DNA of 7,591 nt from an archaeon (GTDB lineage: Archaea > Asgardarchaeota > Heimdallarchaeia > Hodarchaeales > S146-22). Shown piece by piece: positions 1 through 5,432 of the stretch (position 1 is the first letter of the stretch; each line of letters starts with the position of its first letter). The notes under the pieces were generated by a model, which did not search any database, was not told the origin of the DNA, and saw only the letters and a program-made list of their open reading frames with translations. Where the stretch lies: the NCBI GenBank assembly GCA_024276395.1, contig JAJRXH010000272.1, forward strand, positions 1-7,591. Reading direction: 5' to 3'. Both the position numbers and the translations under genes were made by a program.

Positions 1-578
1 ATTACTTCATAGCCTTCATCTGCAAGGTCGAGTGCTGCTTGAATGCCTGCCACGCCACCCCCGATTACCATCACGCGTTGTTCGAGGGGAACAACAAGTT
101 CTTCAGCCGGTTCTAATAATTCGGCCTTGGCTACAGCCATTTCCACGAGTTCCATTGCTTTTTGCGTGGCTGCTTCTTTTTCGGAAAGATGCACCCAACT
201 ACATTGTTCTCTCACGTTGGCGACTTCCACAAGGGAAGGATTCATTCCTGCTCGTCGGAGCACATCCTGCCAAGTGGGACCGTGAAGACGTGGTGAACAG
301 GCGGCTACTACAATGGCATCAAGCTCGTGTTCCTTGAGTGCATCTTCGATTTCTTGTTGTCCCGGCTTGGAACACGTGTAGGTATTGACTTGGACGAGTG
401 CTACTCCCGGTAATTTTTTGACATATTCGGCGACGACATCAACGTCAATGGTCCCCGCGATGTTTTTCCCACACTTGCAGAGAAAGACTCCAATCTTTTT
501 TCCTAATTTTCCGAAAGTTTCGATGGATTCTTCTTCAGTCATACCAACATTTGGACTTGAATCAACTTGCACGCTCAT
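1..578 (-). CDS. hdrA: HdrA-like heterodisulfide reductase subunit A, N-terminal part (gene continues past left edge)
   Basis: I translated this frame by hand; 192 codons are visible from ATG 578 to the window edge, so the C-terminal part is missing. HdrA is the FAD and iron-sulfur subunit of heterodisulfide reductase complexes and the site of flavin-based electron bifurcation in the cytoplasm. The visible part has the HdrA N-terminal domain, with GVFLCKCGKNIAG at about 30-42, YTCSKPGQ at 67-74, VVAACSPRLHGPT at 90-102 and NVREQCSWVH at 121-130. Conserved Cys 34, 36, 69, 94 and 126 are candidate cluster ligands. A dinucleotide-binding glycine motif, VIGGGVAGIQAALDLAD, follows at 171-187 and opens the FAD domain. 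About 28 residues precede the family's usual start. The gene begins 16 bases after korB with only a weak GAGGG upstream, so it is probably co-transcribed. Family assignment is firm. Whether hdrB, hdrC or hydrogenase partners follow cannot be seen. Confidence 0.93.
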   Translation of the reverse strand, partial: MSVQVDSSPNVGMTEEESIETFGKLGKKIGVFLCKCGKNIAGTIDVDVVAEYVKKLPGVALVQVNTYTCSKPGQQEIEDALKEHELDAIVVAACSPRLHGPTWQDVLRRAGMNPSLVEVANVREQCSWVHLSEKEAATQKAMELVEMAVAKAELLEPAEELVVPLEQRVMVIGGGVAGIQAALDLADEGYEV

Positions 579-594
579 CTTTTCTTACCCTCAC

Positions 595-1497
595 TCACTT
601 GGCTCCTTTTTTTGCTTTTTCATTGATAACTTGTAATCGTTCAAGGAAGCTTTCTCGTTCGATGTTCACGAATTCACCACAGACGATCTTGCCTTCATTG
701 AGGTCAAACACGGCATCTTGTGGGGGGCACCCGTTTTGGTAGATGATCATTGGTTCCAACATCTTGAGCATTTGGACGGCCCCACCTAGCTTGTTGAACT
801 TGCCATATTGGGTAAAGCATGGTGCAATGATCTCGATGAAACTGAATCCTGTTCGTTGAATGGCCTTTTTAATGGATTTTCGGAGCCTTAACGTGTCATA
901 TCCTGGCCATCGCGCTACATAGGTTGCTCCTGATGAAGCTGCCAAGGAAACGAGGTTAAAAGGAGGTTCTGGATTACCATAGGGAGTCGTTGCCGTGAAT
1001 GCTTCCTCGGGAGTGGTTGGTGCTACTTGCCCTCCAGTCATACCGTACACGCTGTTGTTGATACAGATAACCACGATGTCCATGTTCCTTCTGGCTGCAT
1101 GGATGAGATGATTTCCTCCGATGGCGGAAAGATCACCATCACCAGAGAGAACGAAAACTTTCAAGTTTGGATTAGCTAGCTTCAGTCCAGTGGCAAAAGG
1201 GATGGCTCTTCCATGGGTCGTGTGGAAGGCAGGTGCCTTGAAACAACCGCTTGATCTTCCTGTACAACCTATTCCGGAAACAAGGGCGACATCACGGGTA
1301 CCTAGTCCTTCCTCTTTCACGCTAGCTGCCACGGAAGTAATCATGGTACCAATTAAGCATCCAGGACAGAAAATGAATCGATTCACGTTCAAGTAAGTTT
1401 TTAAAGGATGATCTTGATCTTGTTTTTCCTTTCCATTTTCTTCGAGTGATAAGGAGACTGTTGTGGATTCAGAAGTGGCAAGTTTACTCATGCTCAT
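595..1497 (-). CDS. korB: 2-oxoacid:ferredoxin oxidoreductase beta subunit (2-oxoglutarate type)
   Basis: This is the thiamine-diphosphate-binding beta subunit, which with alpha, gamma and delta oxidatively decarboxylates a 2-oxoacid to acyl-CoA and reduces ferredoxin. From ATG 1497 it has 300 residues. It shows FCPGCLIG (43-50), GIGCTGR (75-81), the TPP/Mg motif GDGDLSAIGGNH (119-130) closing with CINNSVYGMTGGQ (145-157), and APCFTQYGKFNK (225-236). Cys 44, 47, 78 and 227 fit the four ligands of the catalytic-site [4Fe-4S] cluster. The first 40 residues are a polar Ser/Glu/Lys/Gln stretch that is longer than usual. The start is set by an ATGA overlap with the korA stop and by AAGGAGGT just upstream; ATG 1491 is an alternative. 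A longer frame from ATG 1563 would overlap korA by 70 bases and is unlikely. 2-Oxoglutarate specificity is inferred from family resemblance; pyruvate or a branched-chain 2-oxoacid is possible. Confidence 0.93.
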   Translation of the reverse strand: MSMSKLATSESTTVSLSLEENGKEKQDQDHPLKTYLNVNRFIFCPGCLIGTMITSVAASVKEEGLGTRDVALVSGIGCTGRSSGCFKAPAFHTTHGRAIPFATGLKLANPNLKVFVLSGDGDLSAIGGNHLIHAARRNMDIVVICINNSVYGMTGGQVAPTTPEEAFTATTPYGNPEPPFNLVSLAASSGATYVARWPGYDTLRLRKSIKKAIQRTGFSFIEIIAPCFTQYGKFNKLGGAVQMLKMLEPMIIYQNGCPPQDAVFDLNEGKIVCGEFVNIERESFLERLQVINEKAKKGAK

Positions 1498-2693
1498 GAA
1501 ACCTCCTTCATAATTTCTTGATATAGATATGAGGGACTCAGTGGAAAAGTGGTTGGCCTGCAAATGCCGCTAACTTCGAAATAGTGCCTGAATCGTTCGA
1601 CTTCTCTCAACATTCGTCCTTGGTTCATTTCAGTCACGATAACTTTCTTGACACCTCTTGCATTCAGTTCATCCATTAGTTCCTCTGGGAAAGGCCACAA
1701 GCTGCGTAATCGTACCATGCCTACTGTTTCGCCTTTATTACGACAACGTTCGACAGCTTCCAAGGCACCTCGTGCGTTAATTCCATAAGAAATGACAACG
1801 GTAGAAGCATCATCCAAGTAGTATTCAACCCAGTCATTTATTTCTGGACGGGCTCGAGTGATTTTCTCACAGATTCGCTTGCTTAAATCCTCCGCCCATT
1901 CAGGATCCATTCGTGGGTTACCAAATTCATCATGAGTGAGACCCGTCACGTAAAAGTCATAATCTGTGCCAGCTACAGCCATTGCAGGTACTAGGTCATC
2001 ATCCACGATTTCAAATGGCTTATATTCATTGGGTGGGACCGTCGGCTTCTTCCGCTCGATGATTTCAAAATCATCGTGATACACGACAGGTTCCATCATT
2101 TGAGAGATGGTTGCATCTGATACTAAGATAACTGGAGTGCGATATTTTTCACTCAAATTAAAGGCTCTAATGGTAAGATCATACATTTCTTGGACTGATG
2201 CAGGTGCTAGGGCAACGAGTTCATAATCACCATGAGCACCATACCGGACTTGGAACACATCTGATTGAGATGTCTTGGTGGGTTGTCCAGTGCTAGGTCC
2301 GCCACGCATGACGGTCACTATGACCACGGGGGCTTCCATCATGGCAGCAAGGCTCACGCTTTCGAGCATTAATGAGAACCCAGGTCCAGAAGTAGCAGTC
2401 ATTACCTTTTTTCCCCCGAAAGACGCACCCAAGCAGGCCATGATTGAGGCAATCTCGTCCTCCATTTGGATGAATGCACCATCAACTTTAGGTAAGAGTT
2501 TGGCCATGGCTGCTGCGATCTCAGATGATGGCGTGATGGGATATCCAGCATAAAAGCGACAACCGGCCTTGATGGCACCTTGTGCACAGGCATAATTACC
2601 AGTCGTTAGAATGGTGCTTACTGCTTCAGATTTGGCCTTTTGTTTTTGTTTTTGCTTTCTTGCTACACTAACTAGAGTCGTGCTCACACTCAT
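1494..2693 (-). CDS. korA: 2-oxoacid:ferredoxin oxidoreductase alpha subunit (2-oxoglutarate type)
   Basis: This is the alpha subunit of the KOR enzyme, carrying the pyrimidine-binding domain and a C-terminal transketolase-like domain; 399 residues. Visible motifs are GNYACAQGAIKAGCRF (32-47) with AGYPITPSSE (49-58), QMEDEIASI (76-84) including the glutamate expected to contact thiamine diphosphate, TSGPGFSLMLE (101-111) and RGGPSTGQPTKTSQSD (130-145). Near the C-terminus are VISYGINARGALEAVE and VGMVRLRSLWPFPEEL. The start at ATG 2693 overlaps the korD stop as ATGA, with GAGGTG immediately upstream. The end overlaps the korB start in the same way, so translational coupling along the operon is likely. 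Residues 12-21 form an odd basic run, RKQKQKQKAK, ahead of the conserved domain, giving a longer N-terminus than I would expect. The KorA family call is firm; the exact 2-oxoacid is inferred. Confidence 0.94.
   Translation of the reverse strand: MSVSTTLVSVARKQKQKQKAKSEAVSTILTTGNYACAQGAIKAGCRFYAGYPITPSSEIAAAMAKLLPKVDGAFIQMEDEIASIMACLGASFGGKKVMTATSGPGFSLMLESVSLAAMMEAPVVIVTVMRGGPSTGQPTKTSQSDVFQVRYGAHGDYELVALAPASVQEMYDLTIRAFNLSEKYRTPVILVSDATISQMMEPVVYHDDFEIIERKKPTVPPNEYKPFEIVDDDLVPAMAVAGTDYDFYVTGLTHDEFGNPRMDPEWAEDLSKRICEKITRARPEINDWVEYYLDDASTVVISYGINARGALEAVERCRNKGETVGMVRLRSLWPFPEELMDELNARGVKKVIVTEMNQGRMLREVERFRHYFEVSGICRPTTFPLSPSYLYQEIMKEVS
1501..1508 (-). promoter_or_regulatory. Strong Shine-Dalgarno sequence for korB
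   Basis: On the minus strand this reads AAGGAGGT, a full complement to the archaeal and bacterial 16S 3' end. It lies inside the last codons of korA. It is 3 bases from ATG 1497 and 9 bases from the in-frame ATG 1491, so either could be the true start. It argues against the ATG at 1563. Confidence 0.8.
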
Positions 2694-2953
2694 TCACCTC
2701 GTTCTCTCACGAAGATAGCTACAGAAGGACAAATTCTCTCACATTGTTCGCATCCCACGCAATCATTGGGATGTGCGACTTCAACATAATGAATCATTCT
2801 CGTGTTAGTTCCCTTTCCGATAATTAACACGTTTTTTGGACAATAATGCACGCATAATTCACAACCATCGCATTGTTCCGTGTCAACAATGACATCATAC
2901 CTTGGTCTCTTTTCTTCCGAGATGACTATGGGTTTTCGTCTTGATACTAACAT
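2690..2953 (-). CDS. korD: Ferredoxin-like delta subunit of 2-oxoacid:ferredoxin oxidoreductase
   Basis: This is an 87-residue two-[4Fe-4S] ferredoxin-type protein that should pass electrons from the catalytic alpha/beta unit to external ferredoxin. The first cluster motif is CDGCELCVHYCP (Cys 28, 31, 34, 38) and the second is CVGCEQCERICP (Cys 65, 68, 71, 75). This is the standard CxxCxxCxxxCP pair, with about 27 residues between the two halves. Residues 1-19 are a basic, charged lead-in. The start is ATG 2953, preceded by GAGGGG eight bases upstream. It is the first gene of the minus-strand operon and its stop overlaps the korA start by four bases (ATGA). Its position next to korA and korB identifies it as the KOR delta subunit rather than a free ferredoxin. 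Confidence 0.92.
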   Translation of the reverse strand: MLVSRRKPIVISEEKRPRYDVIVDTEQCDGCELCVHYCPKNVLIIGKGTNTRMIHYVEVAHPNDCVGCEQCERICPSVAIFVRERGE

Positions 2954-3020
2954 GACATCGCCCCTCAGATTCCTTTATCACGGCTCGTGGTATTACTCGT
3001 TTACAGTCTTACACGAAATT

Positions 3021-3029
3021 ACTTTTAAT
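3021..3029 (-). promoter_or_regulatory. Candidate TATA box for the korD-korA-korB-hdrA operon
   Basis: On the minus strand this reads ATTAAAAGT, within CCATTAAAAGTAATTTC. It is the best TATA-like element ahead of korD. It is about 70 bases upstream of ATG 2953, so transcription would start near 3000 and leave a leader of about 45 bases. No BRE element is clear, and the region is AT-rich, so chance is possible. Confidence 0.3.
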
Positions 3030-3041
3030 GGCAAGGCTCAC

Positions 3042-3056
3042 TCTCAGTAATGAGAA
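3042..3056. promoter_or_regulatory. Palindromic operator-like site upstream of korD
   Basis: The plus strand reads TCTCA-GTAA-TGAGAA; in the korD direction it is TTCTCA-TTAC-TGAGA. The five-base arms are perfect with a four-base spacer. The site is about 95 bases upstream of korD and just upstream of the TATA candidate. The same arm sequence and spacer length occur at 3765-3780 ahead of korC. It fits a dimeric transcription factor site, but that is inference. Confidence 0.4.
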
Positions 3057-3060
3057 CGAG

Positions 3061-3390
3061 CAGTTTGCTCCCATCATATACCAATTATTAGTACAAAGCA
3101 TAAAAATGACATTTTTCGGATGCTTAATTTCATTCTAATTTAAAGTTGCCCAATATTTGATGAAATCTTAGTTAGAAACGAATTCTATGTTTCACGCTTA
3201 TTCTTGTTTCAAGTGTAATTTCCGTAATTTATCAGAAAATCTAACTTTTTGTGTTATTATTAAATCATTTGATATTTAGCAATACCTAAATTCAAATTAA
3301 CACACGTTAATTAACGCGCGTGAGCTTGCCTAAAAAAAATCGCTCGACACACCACGTGAAGATTTTTATCAGTTGAAGGCGAAGAGGTAG
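3061..3390. other. AT-rich non-coding divergent intergenic region with palindromes
   Basis: I see no credible coding frame or RNA gene here. It holds AAAAATG-A-CATTTTT at 3102-3116 (seven-base arms), ATTTAG-N6-CTAAAT at 3274-3291, and the perfect 12-base palindrome CGTTAATTAACG at 3305-3316. A CCTAAAAAAAAT run at 3329-3340 could serve as the TATA-like element of the zinc-ribbon gene. The last two lie 60-130 bases upstream of that gene. Confidence 0.5.
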
Positions 3391-3402
3391 TTGGTGTATG
3401 TG

Positions 3403-3717
3403 ATGCTTTCACGACGACAAAGTTCAGTTTGTGGTAATGCTATGTTCGTAGGACCTCATCGTGTCTTTGACGGCGGTGATGGTTTTAATCGCTACATAAA
3501 AATTGACTTGCCTGGAATACGAACAGCAGCCCTTGAATCTTTTACTTGTGCCCATTGTGGACACGTTGAATGGTTTGTTGACAATGGTGGCCTTTCTAAT
3601 ATTAGAAACACTGTGAATTATCAGCCACTATCTTCTAAGAGAGAAGTGACATGTCCTTCTTGCGGAACAGCACAAGATCAGTTCATGAATTCTGTAGCAA
3701 TTAGGACACCGTTTTGA
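3403..3717 (+). CDS. Small zinc-ribbon protein of unknown function
   Basis: This is a 104-residue protein from ATG 3403. It has two Cys pairs, FTCAHCGHVEWF (Cys 49 and 52) and VTCPSCGTAQ (Cys 84 and 87). They are 31 residues apart and would bind one zinc ion as a ribbon. The stretch ahead of the first pair, roughly FNRYIKIDLPGIRTAALESF, is reminiscent of small nucleic-acid-binding zinc-ribbon proteins, but I do not recognise the family. In-frame TTG 3391, GTG 3394 and GTG 3400 are alternative starts. GAGGT at 3384-3388 is best spaced for GTG 3394, which would add three residues. The gene lies between the two halves of the KOR genes and 132 bases ahead of korC on the same strand. It could be co-transcribed with korC and might be a regulator, but nothing in the sequence shows that. 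Confidence 0.72.
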   Translation: MLSRRQSSVCGNAMFVGPHRVFDGGDGFNRYIKIDLPGIRTAALESFTCAHCGHVEWFVDNGGLSNIRNTVNYQPLSSKREVTCPSCGTAQDQFMNSVAIRTPF

Positions 3718-3755
3718 TGTTGGAGCTTCTCTAGTAACGCGTTGTAATCACGCAG

Positions 3756-3780
3756 TGAGAATTTTTCTCAGAAGTGAGAA
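3756..3780. promoter_or_regulatory. Overlapping palindromes upstream of korC
   Basis: Three half-sites alternate in orientation: TGAGAA (3756-3761), TTCTCA (3765-3770) and TGAGAA (3775-3780). The first two form a perfect six-base inverted repeat with a TTT spacer. The last two form another with a GAAG spacer. The second pairing matches the korD-side site in arm sequence and spacer length. The centre is about 78 bases upstream of ATG 3850. This could be an operator for two cooperating dimers, or a small hairpin. Confidence 0.45.
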
Positions 3781-3790
3781 GAACGAGAAT

Positions 3791-3810
3791 GTATTTTTTG
3801 GCTAAATTTT
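3791..3810 (+). promoter_or_regulatory. Candidate TATA-like element for korC
   Basis: The stretch reads GTATTTTTTGGCTAAATTTT. Either GTATTTTTT or CTAAATTTT could bind TBP, placing the transcription start at about 3818-3831, a short leader ahead of AAGGAG (3831-3836). The call is weak because the region is AT-rich and korC may instead be read from the zinc-ribbon promoter. Confidence 0.25.
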
Positions 3811-3849
3811 CAGATTTCCACGAGACTTGGAAGGAGAGTGGACTTGTTA

Positions 3850-4422
3850 ATGAAGATGAAATGTCGTTTTACAGGTCGTGGTGGACAAGGAATCAAATTT
3901 GTAGGTGGATTATTAGCGAAAGTAGGAATGGCTGCAAACTATCACGCCTCAGTGGCTACAGATTACACGCCTTCTGTTCGGGGTGGCCCTATCTTTTCTG
4001 ATGCGGTAATTAGTGATGAGGCAATTTCCTATCCACATTGTGACAAGGATGCAACTTTCTTCGTGGCATTAGATCGAAAAGGCTTTGAACGTGCGAAGGA
4101 ATGCACGTGCAAAACTACCGTGAGTTTCATTGACGCTAATACAGTTGGGGAAGAGTTAGCGAAAACCATCACGGAAGGAAAAGTCTACGTGGTTCCTTTC
4201 ACTGAAAATGCCGATAAGTGGAACTTGAGCAAGAGCGCCAACGTGGTTGCCTTGGGTTTTCTTGCTGAGCTTTTTCTGAACAATCCCTTGAAACAGAAGC
4301 TTCCTTCGCTCAAGGAAGAACATTTCTTGCAAGTGTTCGAAGGAATGGCTCCCAAGATGAAGGAACTTAACTTGCAGGCATTTCAGCTGGGACGTGATAT
4401 TTATTATGAGGTGTTTGGTTAG
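3850..4422 (+). CDS. korC: 2-oxoacid:ferredoxin oxidoreductase gamma subunit
   Basis: This is the gamma-domain subunit of KOR, which completes the alpha/beta/gamma/delta enzyme and contributes to CoA binding and assembly. It has 190 residues from ATG 3850. The family's N-terminal glycine motif is clear, FTGRGGQGIKFVGGLLAKVG at about 7-26. It is followed by TDYTPSVRGGPIFSDAVIS and EAISYP, the equivalents of the usual ARGG...vIS...I.YP signature. Alternative in-frame starts are GTG 3838, TTG 3844 and ATG 3856. AAGGAG at 3831-3836 is 13 bases from ATG 3850 and 7 from TTG 3844, so the start is uncertain by a few residues. Unlike the usual arrangement it is not beside korA and korB. It lies about 900 bases from korD in a divergent unit, behind a zinc-ribbon gene. 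The family call is firm. Confidence 0.9.
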   Translation: MKMKCRFTGRGGQGIKFVGGLLAKVGMAANYHASVATDYTPSVRGGPIFSDAVISDEAISYPHCDKDATFFVALDRKGFERAKECTCKTTVSFIDANTVGEELAKTITEGKVYVVPFTENADKWNLSKSANVVALGFLAELFLNNPLKQKLPSLKEEHFLQVFEGMAPKMKELNLQAFQLGRDIYYEVFG

Positions 4423-4483
4423 TTAATTAATTATCGGTCATGTGTTTCTGGGAAAACAGAAAGGGAAGGAAAAATAGCAGAAT

Positions 4484-4539
4484 GAGAAAACTTCTCTGAA
4501 TTTTCTTTTTGTGAATCATCTTGTTTCTTTCACTTTTTT
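4484..4539 (+). terminator. Probable termination region of korC
   Basis: A small inverted repeat, GAGAA-AAC-TTCTC (4484-4496), is followed by TTTTCTTTTT (4501-4510) and a second T run at 4534-4539. Archaeal RNA polymerase terminates at such oligo-T tracts. The hairpin is short and may be incidental; its arms also resemble the TGAGAA half-sites upstream of korC. Confidence 0.4.
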
Positions 4540-4540
4540 G

Positions 4541-4580
4541 ACTGGTAGTAACTGGTAGTCGTAGTCGTAGTCGTCGACTA
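4541..4580. repeat. Short tandem repeats (ACTGGTAGT x2, GTAGTC x3) ending in an inverted repeat
   Basis: ACTGGTAGT occurs at 4541-4549 and 4551-4559. GTAGTC then repeats three times in tandem from 4555 to 4572. The block ends in TAGTCG-T-CGACTA (4568-4580), whose arms can pair. It is non-coding, between the 3' ends of the convergent korC and DinB-like genes. Confidence 0.7.
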
Positions 4581-4624
4581 GCCGTTATTCATTCCGTTCA
4601 AGTAACAAGTTTTTCGTTTATTTG

Positions 4625-4650
4625 CTCGATTAATACTTTCTCGATTAATA
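4625..4650. repeat. 11-base direct repeat CTCGATTAATA overlapping the DinB-like stop codon
   Basis: CTCGATTAATA occurs at 4625-4635 and 4640-4650, separated by CTTT. The second copy includes the stop codon and last codon of the DinB-like gene. It could be simple slippage. Confidence 0.6.
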
Positions 4651-5100
4651 ATGGCGAAGAATGATTGCCTGAAGACGCAAGGCTTGCGCCACGTGTCCAA
4701 TGGTATGCATCGTGATGTAGCCGATCCATTCCCGTAACGTGAGATGTCGTGCGTGTGGGGGTGCTGATTCGGCTATCTTATCTAGTTGGTCTTCTGAAAT
4801 GGTTGAAATGGCTTTCTCGAAGGTATCGATGGCGATTCGATAACCTTCTAACAATTTCTCGGAAAGAGGAAGTGATTCATCTAGTGACAAGGATATGCTG
4901 CCTAAAGGTTTCGTGGGATCTAGTAATCGTATTGAATGCTTGTACATCGCAGTGACCGCGTGAATGAAAACTTCTTCTGCCGTGGGCTCTCCTTCTCCTA
5001 CTGGAGTGGTGAAAGAATGCTCGAACCTTTCTTTCCTGCTTTCAAAAACCTGAAACACGTAATTATAATTTATCTTGAACAACGCCACGTATTCTTTCAT
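4645..5100 (-). CDS. DinB-like (YfiT/DUF664-type) four-helix metal-binding protein
   Basis: This is a 151-residue, mostly helical protein. The C-terminal EWIGYITMHTIGHVAQALRL (124-143) matches the DinB superfamily signature, in which two histidines four apart sit on the last helix. With His47 in FIHAVTAMYKH they form a plausible metal triad, His47/His132/His136. Family members are small cytoplasmic proteins; characterised ones include metal-dependent thiol S-transferases, but many have no known role, and no substrate can be inferred here. The start at ATG 5100 has GAGGA five bases upstream. An upstream 54-residue gene on the same strand ends 117 bases earlier and may share its transcript. The family call is good and the function is open. 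Confidence 0.75.
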   Translation of the reverse strand: MKEYVALFKINYNYVFQVFESRKERFEHSFTTPVGEGEPTAEEVFIHAVTAMYKHSIRLLDPTKPLGSISLSLDESLPLSEKLLEGYRIAIDTFEKAISTISEDQLDKIAESAPPHARHLTLREWIGYITMHTIGHVAQALRLQAIILRHY

Positions 5101-5217
5101 TTTTCCTCACGTGCTGCTTTTACTTTAACCACGTTAAAACACTTGTGGTTCCACCTTCGGCTCCCAATTTTTGAGAAAAAGATGTTGGTGTTTTTTACCA
5201 TTTCACCGTAATTCTTA

Positions 5218-5382
5218 TTAATCATTGATGAAATCAGTTTGAACGTGGATGGGGGTGCCGTGGTCACCATTCCCATCAAACTTAGCAATGAAATGACCAC
5301 CTTTGGGTGTGATCTTCAAGATAATGTCATCCACAGGGAAGTACGTGTCTTGAGGATGACATTTTGGATGATTGCTCGTCAT
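5218..5382 (-). CDS. Small protein of unknown function (54 residues)
   Basis: I found this short frame by translating the minus strand by hand; I do not recognise it. It begins MTSNHPKCHPQDTYFPVDD and continues with a Gly/His-rich middle, ITPKGGHFIAKFDGNGDHG, then ends TPIHVQTDFIND. The composition looks like a real compact protein: alternating hydrophobic and polar residues suggest beta strands, and it is rich in Asp, His and Gly. His5, Cys8, His9, His30 and His41 could bind metal. No signal peptide or membrane segment is seen. Its ATG overlaps the stop of a three-codon leader frame as TAATG, and the strong AAGGAGGT lies 18 bases from this ATG. It precedes the DinB-like gene on the same strand. 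A different 67-residue frame overlapping it (5097-5300) has a much less protein-like composition. Confidence 0.6.
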   Translation of the reverse strand: MTSNHPKCHPQDTYFPVDDIILKITPKGGHFIAKFDGNGDHGTPIHVQTDFIND

Positions 5383-5393
5383 TAGCGCCGCAT
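5382..5393 (-). CDS. Three-codon leader frame (Met-Arg-Arg-stop) coupled to the 54-residue gene
   Basis: The minus strand reads ATGCGGCGCTAATG. The first ATG (5393) is seven bases from a perfect AAGGAGGT (5408-5401). It encodes Met-Arg-Arg and stops at TAA, and that stop shares a base with the ATG of the 54-residue gene. This is either a minimal leader for reinitiation or the true start of the small gene disrupted by an indel. Confidence 0.35.
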   Translation of the reverse strand: MRR

Positions 5394-5400
5394 CGTGAAT

Positions 5401-5408
5401 ACCTCCTT
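5401..5408 (-). promoter_or_regulatory. Perfect Shine-Dalgarno sequence ahead of the leader frame and 54-residue gene
   Basis: The minus strand reads AAGGAGGT, seven bases upstream of ATG 5393 and 18 upstream of ATG 5382. The site strongly implies that something is translated here on the minus strand. Confidence 0.75.
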
Positions 5409-5432
5409 CAATATGGGCTTAATCATGCCTGC

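Noticed and set aside
32..742. Plus-strand open frames at 32-337, 43-285, 385-636 and 551-742
   Set aside because: They lie opposite the clear hdrA and korB coding frames and show no domain; they are antisense shadows.
1498..1563. Upstream extension of korB to ATG 1563
   Set aside because: It would overlap korA by 70 bases. The strong AAGGAGGT at 1508-1501 and the ATGA junction fix the start at 1497 or 1491.
1121..2553. Frames inside the KOR region: plus-strand 1121-1396 and 2275-2553, minus-strand 2402-2593
   Set aside because: All overlap korB or korA, whose conserved motifs run throughout, so these are shadows.
3774..4001. 75-residue plus-strand frame overlapping the start of korC
   Set aside because: Its second half is an out-of-frame reading of korC and it resembles no family.
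4749..5211. Plus-strand frames at 4749-4955 and 4936-5211
   Set aside because: They are opposite the DinB-like gene and have shadow-like composition.
5097..5300. 67-residue minus-strand frame ending in an ATGA overlap with the DinB-like gene
   Set aside because: It overlaps the better-composed 54-residue frame, has no good ribosome site, and its Lys/Asn/Trp mix looks like translated non-coding DNA. The four-base overlap is probably chance.
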